A DNA stretch of 64,000 nucleotides from assembly GCA_003640385.1 (NCBI GenBank), contig RCAB01000266.1, positions 1-64,000 on the forward strand. The letters run 5' to 3'. The translations under genes and the position numbers were made by a program. Within the stretch, counting starts at the first letter, position 1, and every line of letters starts with the position of its first letter. Origin of the DNA: Setaria digitata (lineage: Eukaryota > Nematoda > Chromadorea > Rhabditida > Setariidae). The notes beneath the pieces were generated by a model that worked only from the letters and a program-made list of their open reading frames with translations, searched no databases and was not told the origin of the DNA. This document shows, piece by piece, positions 11,662 to 24,700 of the stretch.

Positions 11662-13985
11662 TTAACAATATCTGTTTGTAATCGATGTTTCAATTGGATG
11701 GGTAGTGATTATCATATTTACAGGTATCGTTGATTGATTTGCTTTTCGGTTATTCATTATCGACTGTACATTACCATCAACTGATATCTTTAATCGTTCC
11801 GGTTCTTTTAGCCTGACATAATAATTTACGATTACGATTAGCTAGCTATTTATACGAGCAAGCTCTCATTCTAATCTCAATACTACAGTACTTAAATACC
11901 TTAAATACTGTTACTGTGATATAATATATACATATATATATATATATATATCCTCTAATTATGTACAAAAGAACTAGCTTATCAAACTAGTTTAAATTCG
12001 CTATTCTTATTCACATGCGATCTTTTTGAAAAGCTTAAGTAAAATTGAATTGGAAAAATTCCTGAAAATACAACCAAAATTCAAAATAATGCAAGTTGCA
12101 GAGTCATAGCTGGATGATGAATTGGTAATTTTTACCTAACTCGATCACCAAGTTTATCTTTAATCAGCACATTGAAATGATGGCGAAATGTTGCAGAACT
12201 TAAGCAGAACAATAAAAAATTTAATGATTTACCAATAATTACCATACAGTTTGTAATTACCATCTAAAATAAGTTCAGAACAAAAATGATTACAACATCA
12301 AATTGAAATTTGAAAACTTTCGTTTTTTTTTTTTTTTCTTTTTTTTTTTCTCTGATAATCGAAAACGAAAGTGCAATTTCTTCTATAATTTTTGTTAATT
12401 TTATTGATTTTAATTGAAATATAAAATAGAATGAAGGAAAAAGTTTGTGGAATAAAAGAAATTAAACGGAACATTGTATATCTTTTTCTTATCTCTGTCA
12501 AGTTTTATTACATCTAACATTTGTTTTCATTTAATAAATATTGCAATAAGTATGGAAAGCATACCACATTTCGTTGCCATTTTGGACTTTTAAATTCCAA
12601 AAAGCCTAATTTAGCTGAAACAATTCCCGATGGAGCCTGCAAAAATTTGTACAAAAATAAATCAGATCAATCAGAAAAAAAAAAAAAAAAAAAACGAGTA
12701 ATTCATTAAACGGGAATATTAAAATGAATACATAATAGCAAAAACAATTTCAATTCTGCTAAAAAAAAGTAAATAAATAAATAAATAAAAAATAGCAAAT
12801 ATTTAATTCTGAAGCAAAACATTTTATAATAGTTTGCTTATTACTTTATTTTATTTCACTCTTTATTTTTTTTCTTTTTCCTTTCTCTCTGTCTTTTTCT
12901 CCCTCACTCTCTTCCTTTCTCTCTCTTCACTCTTTGAAATAATAAATGAAAATGCTTAAAACCTGTGTGAGAGTGAAACAAGTTACGATAGCGCATACTG
13001 TATATGTGACATTTTGTTCAGCTTTCATTCTTATTGCATTGGAAGACCTTTTGAGTAATGTAATTTGATTTAATGATAAAAATGCATTTCTGAAAATCAA
13101 ATTAAATTAAAACTAATGCAACAAGATTGATCTTTTTAAGAAGAATTAAGATTTTCAAGGCAATTTCTCTAAACAATTTCTTTCTAATTTTTTTTTTTTT
13201 TTTTGATACTAAAAATAATCTTTTACAAAAAAACAAAAAAAAAAGTTTTTTTTTTTTTGCATTAAAAACAATTTCTTTGAAAAAAAAAAAGAGAAATTTT
13301 TCTCTCAATATTAGAAATAATTTCTTTTAAAAGAAATTTTTTTTTTTACTTTTTCCTAGCTTTAAGTGTTAAAATTAGCATAACATTTGCAACAATAATA
13401 ATAATTGTTGGTATAAACACGACAAATAATTCATGAATTCGTGTATTCCATGATATTAGTTGTTTTAGCCAATTTGGATTCGGATTTGTCTGATTTCCTG
13501 GCCATCTAGAAAAAAAAAAAAAAAAAAAAAAAGAAAAAAAAGGCAAAAAATAACACTAATTAATAAATTAATTGATGCACCTAAAGAATTTTTTGATAGT
13601 GGTAATGATTTGATAATTAAAATGTTTATTTGTGTAATGAACATTAACTATGAAAAAAAAAAACAAATGAAAGAGGGGGACGGGAAAAAAAAAATCATTT
13701 CAAAAAAATATATATATATATATATACATTTTTTTTTTTTGCCGAAGTTGAAGGAAAATTTGATTTAATTAATTAATTGAATTGATGAAATAAAATTATA
13801 TGTACTGCTCTATGATATTTTACTTTTATTTTATTTTATTTCATTTTTTTTTTATTTTTTTTTTGAAACATAACTTTATTGACTTCTTCCTTTTTTTTTT
13901 TTGTTTTTTTTGATTTATTATTTTATACTGCTTAATTCTTGCAATTTTAGAGAAAAAATGATGAAGAAAAATTGAATATTATTAG

Positions 13986-14016
<31 letters not shown>

Positions 14017-15760
14017 GAAAGAAAAGCAGAATTAATTTTTTGAAACTTACACAGCTGCACCAACAGGAATATGAAATGCATAAATTTGTGTATCGTTGCA
14101 AAATGATTTTACTATTGTTGCATAACTAAAATGCAAATAACCAGTTAACAATCCGGTCATCGTAATTACGAAAATGATAATTTTTCGACGGAATACAATA
14201 TCATCAATACCGTATCGCCGGATCAGAAACGGATAACGGACAGCAATTACGCGTTCGAAACATATAAACAAAATTATCCTGGAAGCTATAGTTATCAATA
14301 AATAATACCTTAAAAATTTTCATTAAAATTTCAAAATTTTAACTATATTTAATTTTGTAATTAAGATTTCTAATGTGAATGTAATTAAAAAGCAAATTCA
14401 TCTATTCGAAAATTCGTCAAGATTTCTCAGTTGTTCAGAATGGACACTTTCGAATTTCAAAAAAAGCAATAAAATATAAATAAATTTTCAAAATTTGTTG
14501 CTGTAAAAAATTTATTTCATGATAGAAAACTAATGGCGATATAGCAAACAAATTAATTACCGAGAAATATTAACTGTGAAGCAAAAATCATATTATAAAT
14601 TTTCCTAACAAATGAGGCATGATAATGAAGTACATAAAATTTTTAGTAAAGTTTAAAAAAGAAAAGAAACTTACATTGTTAGAAGTCTGCTACAGAATAA
14701 AGTTAAATTGAAGTTTTCAAATTTAAAGAGTGTAAAAATTATCAGAAAAAATATTTTCAAAAAAAAAAAGTGAAAACAAATAGAGCAAAGAAAAAAATTG
14801 GAATTTTTTTTTTTTTTTTTTAAACAAATTTATGTCTAAATAAAACAGCAATGGAATTTTTATCAGAGAAGAATGAATTTTTTTTTTTTTCCAAATATCA
14901 AAAATTTTCAACTTTTCATCTTTTTTGTTCTTCCGGTTTTTTAAGCATTGAAAGTTTTGAAATATTTATTTATTTATTTCCTTGGAGTAAATTTTTCACA
15001 CTGTTTTTTTTTTTTTTTTTTAATAAATTAAATAATTAAATGACTTTTCGACAATCACGGAAAAACCAATTAGCGAATTAAATGAATAAAAGAAAATGAA
15101 ATGCTTACCAAATAGCAATCGCCGAAGACCAATTAGTAAAGGCAAGCAAATTAGTTTTATAACTAAGATAAAATTTTCGAAATGTATAATTAAATGCGAA
15201 AAATTCATAATGCGCTAATGTATGTGGTAACATAATGAGTAAAAAAAATATATCGCACATAGCCAAGCATGATAAGAGCCATGATCTGTCGATAATTTTC
15301 AATTATTTCAATCATCCGTTTCATTTTTTTTTTTTTTTTTTTTTTTCAAATTAATCTTTTAAAATAAACTTTTATTATTTTGATTTTTTTGTTTTTTTAT
15401 GAAACGATATTTTTTGACTATAATAAAAATAGCAATGATGAGCATATATTTTGTTATATTATGCAAAAACTTTTCAACAATCTTTTTTTTTTTTTTTTTG
15501 ATCATTAAATAAAAAATAAAAGCAATGCAAGATTATAGCACAAATAGAAGTTATAATAATTTACGAAAAATTATAATTAAATCTAACCTTTTCCTCATTG
15601 CTTGTGTAAATAAAACAGAAAAATTTAAAATATTGCCAGCTAACCCAATAATAAAAATAACCGGTACAATATAACCAAATACGAAACTTTCAAATTGATT
15701 ACTTGATAAAAGCATTTCACGTTTTGTTAAACAACGATATGATGAAAGATAATGATGCAT
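11662..15760 (-). CDS. Peptide GPCR, DMSR/FMRFamide-receptor-like
   Basis: Eight exons: 15588-15760, 15109-15285, 14051-14278, 13350-13505, 12963-13089, 12565-12636, 12136-12263, 11662-11812. They join in phase to 403 codons plus stop. TM1 lies in exon 1 (VIFIIGLAGNILNFSVLF), TM2-3 in exon 2 (CLAMCDIFFLLIMLPH), and TM3 end to TM4 in exon 3. TM5 is in exon 4 (VVFIPTIIIIVANVMLIL) and TM6 spans exons 5-6 (TYTVCAIVTCFTLTQ). TM7 is in exon 7 (GKSLNFLLFCLSSATFRHH), followed by a polar cytoplasmic tail. The DRY position reads ERVIAVRYP (E125-R126), and the NPxxY region is replaced by GKSLNF, both typical of the nematode dromyosuppressin-receptor-like class. Expected role: plasma-membrane receptor for an RFamide-type neuropeptide, coupled to G proteins. 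An acceptor (TTTCAG) ends about 8 bases before the ATG. The exact paralogue cannot be told. Confidence 0.88.
11925..11951. repeat. (TA)n microsatellite
   Basis: Alternating AT, interrupted by one C, within the last intron of the GPCR gene. Confidence 0.9.
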
Positions 15761-17659
15761 CGTTAAAACTGAAATTCATTTCGAATTGATCCATCTCAAA
15801 ATCATGATTCTCTGGCATTAAAACATAGAATAATGCGCATATATGCATGAACATCATGAATAAAAAAAAGAAGCCAGAAATTATTCATCCACAAATTCTT
15901 CCTAAACAGCATTCATTGCCAAGACATTTAATATATGCAAATTTTTTTATTTTTATTTTATTTTTTACCACTTAATTCTTTAAATCGTTTAAGCGAAGAA
16001 CAAAGTAGAAAGTGAATAGGGTAGAATGTTATTTGAGAGTTGTAATAATTGAGAAATATATATGTATATAAAAATAATGAATAACAAGCTTTTCTAGAGC
16101 AGAAAAAAGAAAAAATTATATCATTGTAATTTAATTGTAATATAATTACATTATACAATTAATGAATGCTACTGTTTATGATTTATCATTTATTTAGTGT
16201 GCAAAAATACGCCATAAAAGCACAGACAACATCTAAGTTACGGCTACATATTTCGATATCATCCTGCTGATAAGAATGATAAAGAAAATATGCCTGAAAT
16301 AATAAAGTTAAAATTTTTCTTAGTAAATTTCTGTTTAAACTAATAACTTTTTTTTTTCTTTTTGCTGTTGTTGCTGTTTTTCAGACGTTCTTTTTTTAGT
16401 TATGCAACAAATTTTTTGTTATCAATGGAATATGATTAAAAAAATTATTTGATAGAAATTTTTCAAAATTTTCAGAAAAAGGAAAATCTTTCCTTAACGA
16501 CTGAAAAAAAAAAAAAAAAAGAAATTGAATGAAATTATTAGCCATTTGTGCAAGGAGATTGAAAGAAAACTTTTTTTGTTAGAAAAATGGATTTTTTTTT
16601 TTTTAAGCTTTTACGAATTGAAATTAGTTGAAAGACGAAAACTGATGATCTATACAAAAATTATGCAATATTAATGAAAAAAAAAAAATCGCTTTTTTTT
16701 TGAACCATAAAATTGATCGTTTCAAAGGAAAACGAAAAAAAAAAAAAAAACAAATGATCCATCTGTTTTCAGTAGGGAAGAAATACTTAAAATAAATAAA
16801 AAGAAGCCGACACAAATTAAAATAAATACTAAATTAAAATAAATACTTTGACTCATCGAGATTATTTTGATAAAAGCTTCAGTTGCATTCCTTAAAATCA
16901 GTGATACATTAAAAAAAAATATATATATATATATATATTATATAATTGAAAGGAAGGAAAAAAAAAGATTTTAAATTCAATCAAATCAAAAATTTAGTAA
17001 ATGAGAATGAGGAGAGAGAAGAGAGGGCGTGAGGAGGAGAGCTTTTTACAATTGATGAAATTTAAAATGTTTACAAAATAATTATTTTATCTTTTTCGAA
17101 AGTATATCATAAGATAAACGAGAAATGTCTATAGATGGATAGAAAGAGAAGAAGGGAAAAGGCAGGAAAATTTTAGAATAAATGAAGTTTTAAATTCTCT
17201 GTTATTAAATGTATATAAATTCTTGGAGAAAATTATGAATCCATCAAATAACATTTATTCATTACTCAACGCATGAAAAAAGGTTAACCTTCTATAATGC
17301 TTCTCATATCAGTATTACAATGATCTTTTTTATTGAAAATTTTTGTTTTTTTGTTTTTTTAATTACTGAATTCTTCAGCGAGTTAAACTTGTTACTGTAA
17401 TTTAGTGACTAAGATATACGAGCTACATACATACAGTAAACCGTAAACAGTAATCCACATACAGTAATCAGTATTGTACAAAAATTTGATTTCGTCCATG
17501 CTACTGATAACTTTCCCTTTATCTTATTAATAAATTTGTTGCATTTGGTCGAAATCTCGTGAACAATGATTGTTTTCCACAATTTTCATTCACATACAAA
17601 TTTTGTCACAAAATAATCATGTTTTTTTTCCCAAAAAAAGATTATCAGATTAATTATAG

Positions 17660-17710
17660 AGGGAAAGAGAAAGAGAGAGAGATAGAGAGAAAGAGAGAGA
17701 GAGAGACAGA
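17660..17710. repeat. (GA)n purine microsatellite
   Basis: Imperfect GA tract with AAA interruptions. Confidence 0.85.
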
Positions 17711-18468
17711 GAAAAACTCTTGAAACAACAAAATTTTATGCAAAAAAAAAGATAATTGTTAGAAATCATTAAGAGAAAAAAAGAAAAAATTATAAAATTA
17801 TTTAAGTTTTATATAATAATAAGATAGAAATTTTGCAATGAGCAGTAACATTTATAGTCTAGTCCAAACTTCTCCAAAATACTTATTTCTTCCTCTTCCT
17901 AACTAAAAATATATACTCAAAAAGAATTTTAAAGAGAATAAAAAAAAAAAAGTGCAAGAATAAAAACAAACAACAATGTGTTAACAATTCCTTTCATCTA
18001 TTACCGAGATAAGCACTGATAATGCAGCTTATCAGAAGTGCAAGTATACGAAGAGACTCATTATATTAGTGCAGTACAAAAGGTAATTAATGAATTAGCA
18101 ACAGTAGCAAAAGCATTAATTGGTGGACAGTCAAGTGAACAAATAATTCAATGTAAATAATGATTAAATGATTATTTGTATTAAATTTGTTCATTTCTTT
18201 AAATTGCAAAAGCATATAAATTATTCTGCAACGCACGAAAACCAACAAGTGATAACCTATTGTCGATGCTTAATTAATGTTTAGTATTACATTTATTTAA
18301 GACATTTAATTTCAAGCATCAAAATTGCGAAAATGGAAAGAGTTATAAATAAAATTTACTCAAAAAATTGATTTGGAAGATATTTAGGCTAGATCTTAAA
18401 AAAAAGAAGCAAATGTTTGATTGATGTAAAAATTCTATATATAAATTTCTTTGAAAAAAAAAAAAAAA

Positions 18469-18762
18469 CTTCTTTCAATTGTAAAGTAAGAAGCAAAGCA
18501 ACAGCATTCTATAAAAGTTGTTCACTAGTTGCAAATAATGATATCTTGAAAGTCATCAAATCTTAATTGATTAATTTAAAAAAAAAAAAAAAAAANAAAA
18601 ACCTTTAAGTACTTGTAAAAAAAAAAGAAAAAAAACTTCTTTCAATTGTAAAGTAAGAAGCAAAGCAACAGCATTCTATAAAAGTTGTTCACTAGTTGCA
18701 AATAATGATATCTTGAAAGTCATCAAATCTTAATTGATTAATTTAAAAAAAAAAAAAAAAAA
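18469..18762. repeat. Direct duplication flanking an N (18596)
   Basis: A segment of about 125 bases starting 'cttctttcaattgtaaag' occurs at 18469 and again at 18636 (offset 167), apparently without mismatch. The single N at 18596 lies in an A run between the copies. This is the pattern of two contig ends that overlap but were joined rather than merged, so one copy is probably an assembly artefact. Confidence 0.85.
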
Positions 18763-21491
18763 AGAAAATTATATAATTGGGATGAAATCTTTGAAAAGTG
18801 TTTTCCATTTTTTTTAACGATATGTAAATAAAACTGCAAGGACATATTAGAGAAAGAGAAGGCATTTTTAGAAATAGGCTCGTTAATTCTTATATTTTTT
18901 CAATTTTTGAGACGCCTCACAAATTTTTTGACATTTTCGTTTCATTTCTTTGCAAGAAAAACAATGGAAAAAAAAATGAACTTGATTAGAACTTATAATA
19001 GACATATAGAATATGAAAAGATGAAAAAAAAAAAAAAAAAAAAAAGGAAGACATGCCAAATAGAATGGCAAATTAAATTGAAATGATTATTAGCGTTGAA
19101 ATGGAAAAAAGATATTTTGCTTGCTAAAGCAAATCACAGTATCCTCTGACGATTGTATGGCAGGAAAAAGCAGGAATTGAAAATATACGATAATTTTGAG
19201 TTAACATTTGATAAATTAGAAATTAAAGTTCAAATATTTTAAAGCTAACTGAAATTATCCCTTTTTTTTTTTTTCTTTAAATTTATTTGCAAGAAATAGA
19301 CGTGAAAAATTTGAAGAAATGCAAATAAATGAAGTATTATAGCACGCAGATATTATCAAAAAATCAATCAAATAATTTCACTAAATTAGTTGTAATAGCT
19401 CAAAAAAAAAAAGATCCAACACAGTACAAGACATCAATAAAGTTTCTAGGAATCTCCGACTAAGTAAAATCATATCTCAATAGAGTACTAAAATTATTCG
19501 TTTCATTTGGGATAATAAGGCATTTCTTGTATGTAAATTACAAGAATTGATCAAATCTGAAATTAGCCAATACAAGCTAATTTGATATCAGAATAGAGTG
19601 AAGCTGTTCGTAGATGCTAAAATAGAATATTTGCAAATTTATAAAAAATTATTCGTACGTAAACTAAAAGAACTCCAATAAATCACAAAAATATTAATAA
19701 TTTTTTTTTTTGAACTAAAATAAAACTATAAAAAGATTTAATTAAATATTTATCATATTATAAATTCTAAATCCGTTAATACTTTTTATTTATATTTACA
19801 TCTTCTATTTGAATTTCTTTGTTCTAAATTTGCTTTGTCATTTTCTCATTAAAATTATAGAAATTAGAATGCAAATAAAATGAAAACCTGTCAGCAATCA
19901 TAATTAATTAGCTGCAACTAAATGCAACAATAGAATATATGAAATTTAAAAGGCTACTGCTGTATGAGCATTACGAAATAAAGTGAAAAAAAAAAAAAAA
20001 AAGGATGAATAACTCATATTATAAAAGTATAAATGTTCTGAAGATAATAACTGCTAAAATGACATCAACGCTTAGTTTTGTGGAAAAAAAAATTGTTAAA
20101 AGTATGAAGTGATAAGAATTGAAGGAAAAAAAAAATTAGGTTAAAATAAAAATTTATATCAATAAAAATTGCTGATAGCTACAGGTGAGAAATGCACTAA
20201 GAGAGAGGAAAAAAGTAAAAAAAAAAAAAAAAAAAAAAGGTTGAAAATAAATCAGAATCCTAAATTGGACAGCTGTTTGCTTTTTAGGATGAAATTAATG
20301 GACTTGAAGAAATTGGAAATTTACACGTTGCATATTTTTAGCTTAAACAAAATTGCAAAAAAAAAAAAAGAAAAAAGAAACTTAAAATGGAAAAATATAC
20401 TTCAAAAATAAGTAATCTTTATTGAGCTCCTACTAATATTATTAATTAATTGGTTTCCACTAACAGTAATATTAAATCATCGCTGGAATCTAATTCCAAT
20501 TTGTTTTGCTTGCTTCAATTGATTTAAATCTAGCAAAATGGTAAAAAAAAAAAATATTTTATTTAATTACAAATTATTTGATAGAAGCAGAGCAAAAATT
20601 ATCCAAGAACAAAAAACTTGGAACTGATATTAAAGTGACACATGCATAGATTGATTTTATTACCAATATGATAAAAATTAATGATTATTATCAATATAAT
20701 GATAAAAATCAATGGTAAAAAAAAAATCAAACACTTCACGATAGCAAAATTTTTATCACAATTATCATTAATATGTCACAGTGACATGTAGAAAAAGAAA
20801 AGAAAATAATGATTGGGAGTGGTGAATAATTAAAATCAAAGTGATGTGAAGTAAATTAAAAAGTTTGAAATATTTTAAATTCAATAACATAGTGCAATGA
20901 GAAATTTGTCCGCAATATTTTACCTTCTTTTTATTAATAATAGTGGTTGATAAAATTTAGCAGATTGATGGAATGATATGATTAGATGGTATAAAATATG
21001 AAATGATAAATGATAGCTGACTGATAATAAGAAATGCCGAGACATAATTGATGTGAAAAAAAAAAGCTAAGAACCAGTTAAAGTGAATTAAAAAAAAAAA
21101 AAAAATTCATGGTTGAAATGAAAATAATTAAAGCAGATTTTTTTTTTTTGAAATGAAGATTGTGAAAGAAGTGCAAAAAGAATTACATTTAACAAAATTT
21201 TAAGATAACCGCATTTAATGATTGTGGGAGAAAAAAAAAAAAATAGAAATAAAAATGGAAGATAAAATAAAAGCAATTGTTGAAAAGAAATACTAAAAGA
21301 AGGTTTAAACTGAATGAGAATTATAAAAGTTATAAGTGAGCAATAATGCTATCAAATATTTAATAAAAGAATTTGATAAATCATTTTACTTTGTATGATT
21401 TCAATTTAAAAAAAAAAAAAAAATGCACGAAAATCTGCAAAATTTAATTGAAAATTTTCATTTCTATATCATGCATTAATTAAACAAAAAT

Positions 21492-21641
21492 AATTTTCTG
21501 CATGCATATATAAAATTACATATATATATATATATGTAATTATATTATATATTATATTATATATATTTTTTCTTCATTTTTTTAATGTAATTTTATATAT
21601 ATATATATATATAAATATATAATATATGCATGCAGAAAATA
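21492..21641. repeat. Inverted repeat with TA-rich spacer
   Basis: 'ttttctgcatgcatatat' near the left end is mirrored by 'atatatgcatgcagaaaa' near 21624-21641. The spacer of about 110 bases is itself AT-alternating. The whole could form a cruciform or long hairpin. Confidence 0.75.
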
Positions 21642-21680
21642 TATATTTATATATATATATATATAAAAATATATAATTAC

Positions 21681-21716
21681 ATTAATATTGATATATATAT
21701 ATATATCAATATTAAT
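21681..21716. repeat. Perfect 36-bp palindrome
   Basis: The sequence reads attaatattg, an AT core, then caatattaat, and is identical to its reverse complement over 36 bases. It lies 40 bases right of the larger inverted repeat. Confidence 0.9.
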
Positions 21717-24700
21717 AAAAAAAAAAATTATCAATAATAAATAAAATTGAAATTTTAGTAACTTACGTGAAAATGAAAGTAATGGTTACAGAAATAATTT
21801 AGTTTATTAGATTTTAACAAAGGAAAAAATTGATTAAAATTTAGATTAAATTTTATTGAATCGAAGCATATGTTTATATATTTTAAATAATGTTATATCA
21901 GTGAAATAATAAGCAATAAAAGAAAAACAAATTGATGGGAAAATTTTCAATGAAAATGTAAGGAATTAAAAATTGTTAGAAAATTAAATTTTGATTATGA
22001 AATACAAATTAGAAGAAAAAAAGTCACTTTATCAAATGGTATTTACATCAAATGATTAAATTATTAAACGCATATAAAGATTAATAATGCATACGATGAA
22101 ATAATGCAAAAATTTTGAAGTTTTACAGTCTAATAATTGAGAAGTCATTGCAATTCCAAAATATCAAAAATTGAAAGAAAATTAAAAAGTAAAAATTTTC
22201 CTTCTATTTCTTTATAATCTTTTAAAATACTTAATAATTGCTTTTCCAGATAACTCTTAATGATATTTAATTGTTCATGTGTTAAATTTTTTAGTTCGAA
22301 AAGTCTAGTTAAATGCAGCAAGCCTCATTTTTAGCATTTTCAAAATAATTTCAATGAAAATTTTGCTAACATCACTGATAATCAGGCGATTATTTTTGCA
22401 TAATTCGCAATTCGTTTCTGTTAAACACTGAAATTTCAAGCAGCATTTAAAAAAAAAAAAAAAAAAAGAAAAGATAACATAAATCAGTCGTAGGGTAATT
22501 ATTAATATTAATAGCTCTAAAAATTGATTTGATGCATTATTGATTAAAATTAAAATTAAAATTAATGATATCATCATACTGTTAATTCTCAGCTAGACAG
22601 TAAGAAAAATTAGTAAAAATTTATAAGAGAAGCCGAGAGTAAAATGACAAAATAATAGAATTAAATTAGCAAATATTTGAAAAAATTGGCAACAGTTTCA
22701 TTACCAAAACTTTTGCTAGAATTGATTTTACTAGGAAATTAAACTTTAAAAAAGTTTTAGAAAACTTGATGAAAGTCTAATAATCGTTCAATTAAGTTCA
22801 AAAAAAAAAAAAAAAAAAAAAAAGAAAGAAGCTAAATTAACGTCATTTTGATCTTTAAATATTCTACAAGTAGTAACATATGTTAGCCATGTGAAAACTA
22901 TTGCTTAATTGTAATAATTCATTAAGGATCATAGCAATCTACTCTGTTTATCAATTAAATAGCCTTTAACTTATTTGAAAAAAGTTTTAATTACTTGCTT
23001 TCTTTTTTTTTTTTTCTTGACTGTTCTTTCAAATTTCTTTTTACAACTAAAATTTGATTTATTGATACACTTTCCACAGGAATTATTCATTTTAGTGCAA
23101 TCATTTCTGTTTATATGATCGATAATATTTCATTAAATCATTTGTGGAGAAAATGTTTCACTTTTTTTTTTTTGCATTTCTTTCTTCTTTTTAAAAACTT
23201 TTTCGGTTTTTAAAATTTAATTTTTTCTTTTTTTTTTTTTTTTTTAACATCACCTACAAATATGTTTAGATCTCTTTTATTTGCACGAATTAAATTTGAG
23301 AAATTTAATAATTTTCAATTTGATACAATCATTGCTGTGCATAAACGAAATATTTCATTGGTTTTACCTGTCGATAAGGTAAAAAAAAAGAAAAAGATAG
23401 AAGTGAAAATTTCGTTGTGCGAAGTAAATAATTAAATAATTAGCGTTAATTTTTTCAATTACTTTCCTGAATGAAAAAAAAAAAAAATCGTAAGCATAAA
23501 TAAAACAAAATTTGTTTTGAGTTATTTTGTGACTATTATTGCAGTAAACAGCGCTAGCGCTTTTTTTTTTGTTTCCATGAATGAAGAGATAGATAACGAT
23601 AAGAAACTGATAAGAGCAAATAGTGGAAAAATATTCTTAATTGATAATCAGTATTTAGGAGTCAAAATTAATCAAGGCGAGAAAAAAAAGTATAGATTTA
23701 ATTATTATACTTGATATAAATAACTTCATTTTAATACATTTTCCTGAAGAAATTAAAGCGAATTGGACTGAAAAATAAATACAATTACTAAATTTTGCTT
23801 TCCTTTCTAATTTCTAGATTCTTCAAAGGTGAAAAATATCTTACAAAAAATAATAATAAGTAAATTGCAATTAGCATGAGATTTTTCCTTTTTTTAAAAT
23901 CTTAAATTTAAAATTATTCAATATTACGTATAGAGGATTCTTAAAAAAAAAAAAAAAAAAAAAAGTAGATATATTATGAGACTAATTAAATTAATTGCCA
24001 ATTCTGTGATTCCCGTATCAGCAGATTATTTGAGAAAGGAAACAAAAAAAAGACAATGAATTAATTTAATTAAACAAATATTCTTAGCGATAAATAAACA
24101 TTTATTCCACTGACGACAAGAATACTTTTGCAATAAAAATATTGTTAATTTTCGTTTAATGACAAAAATATAATCTATTATTTCTTCAATTTAAATTAAT
24201 CACTTGTTTGTTATACATTATTATTTATTAATAATAAATACATCTGTAAACTTGTAGCCAAATGCTTCATCGTCTTTTACTAATTACACATTTGCTTATC
24301 TTACTTCTATATAACTAAAGATTGCTATGCAATGTGATTGCTATATTATACCATTTTTAGAGATCTTAATTAGTAAACTACTAAAGGCAATTTCATAAAT
24401 AGAGAATTAATTTCAAAAATGATTTAAATTATCGATTATTTAGTCATTAAAATGTGTGACAAAATTTTTACATTAATGTTTTCTCTTTGATATTTAATGC
24501 TAAAATACTACAAGCATACAACTGAAGTTGCTTGTGAGCAAATTAAAATTTACTTTGAGCTTTCATTATTAAAATTTACATTTAGTTTTAAAATTAACAC
24601 AGCAAAAAAAAGGACTAAATGATTCTTGTAATTAAGCAGAAATGATGAATTAAAATTAAAATTTAGTTGATTTTAAACAAATTAGCAACAAGTTTTGCTT

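Noticed and set aside
13102..13330. Overlapping open frames rich in Phe and Lys on both strands
   Set aside because: Translations of T and A homopolymers within an intron of the GPCR gene.
22305..22577. 90-codon minus-strand hydrophobic frame
   Set aside because: Ile/Leu/Phe-rich product of AT-rich sequence with a poly-Phe run; no splice sites or motif.
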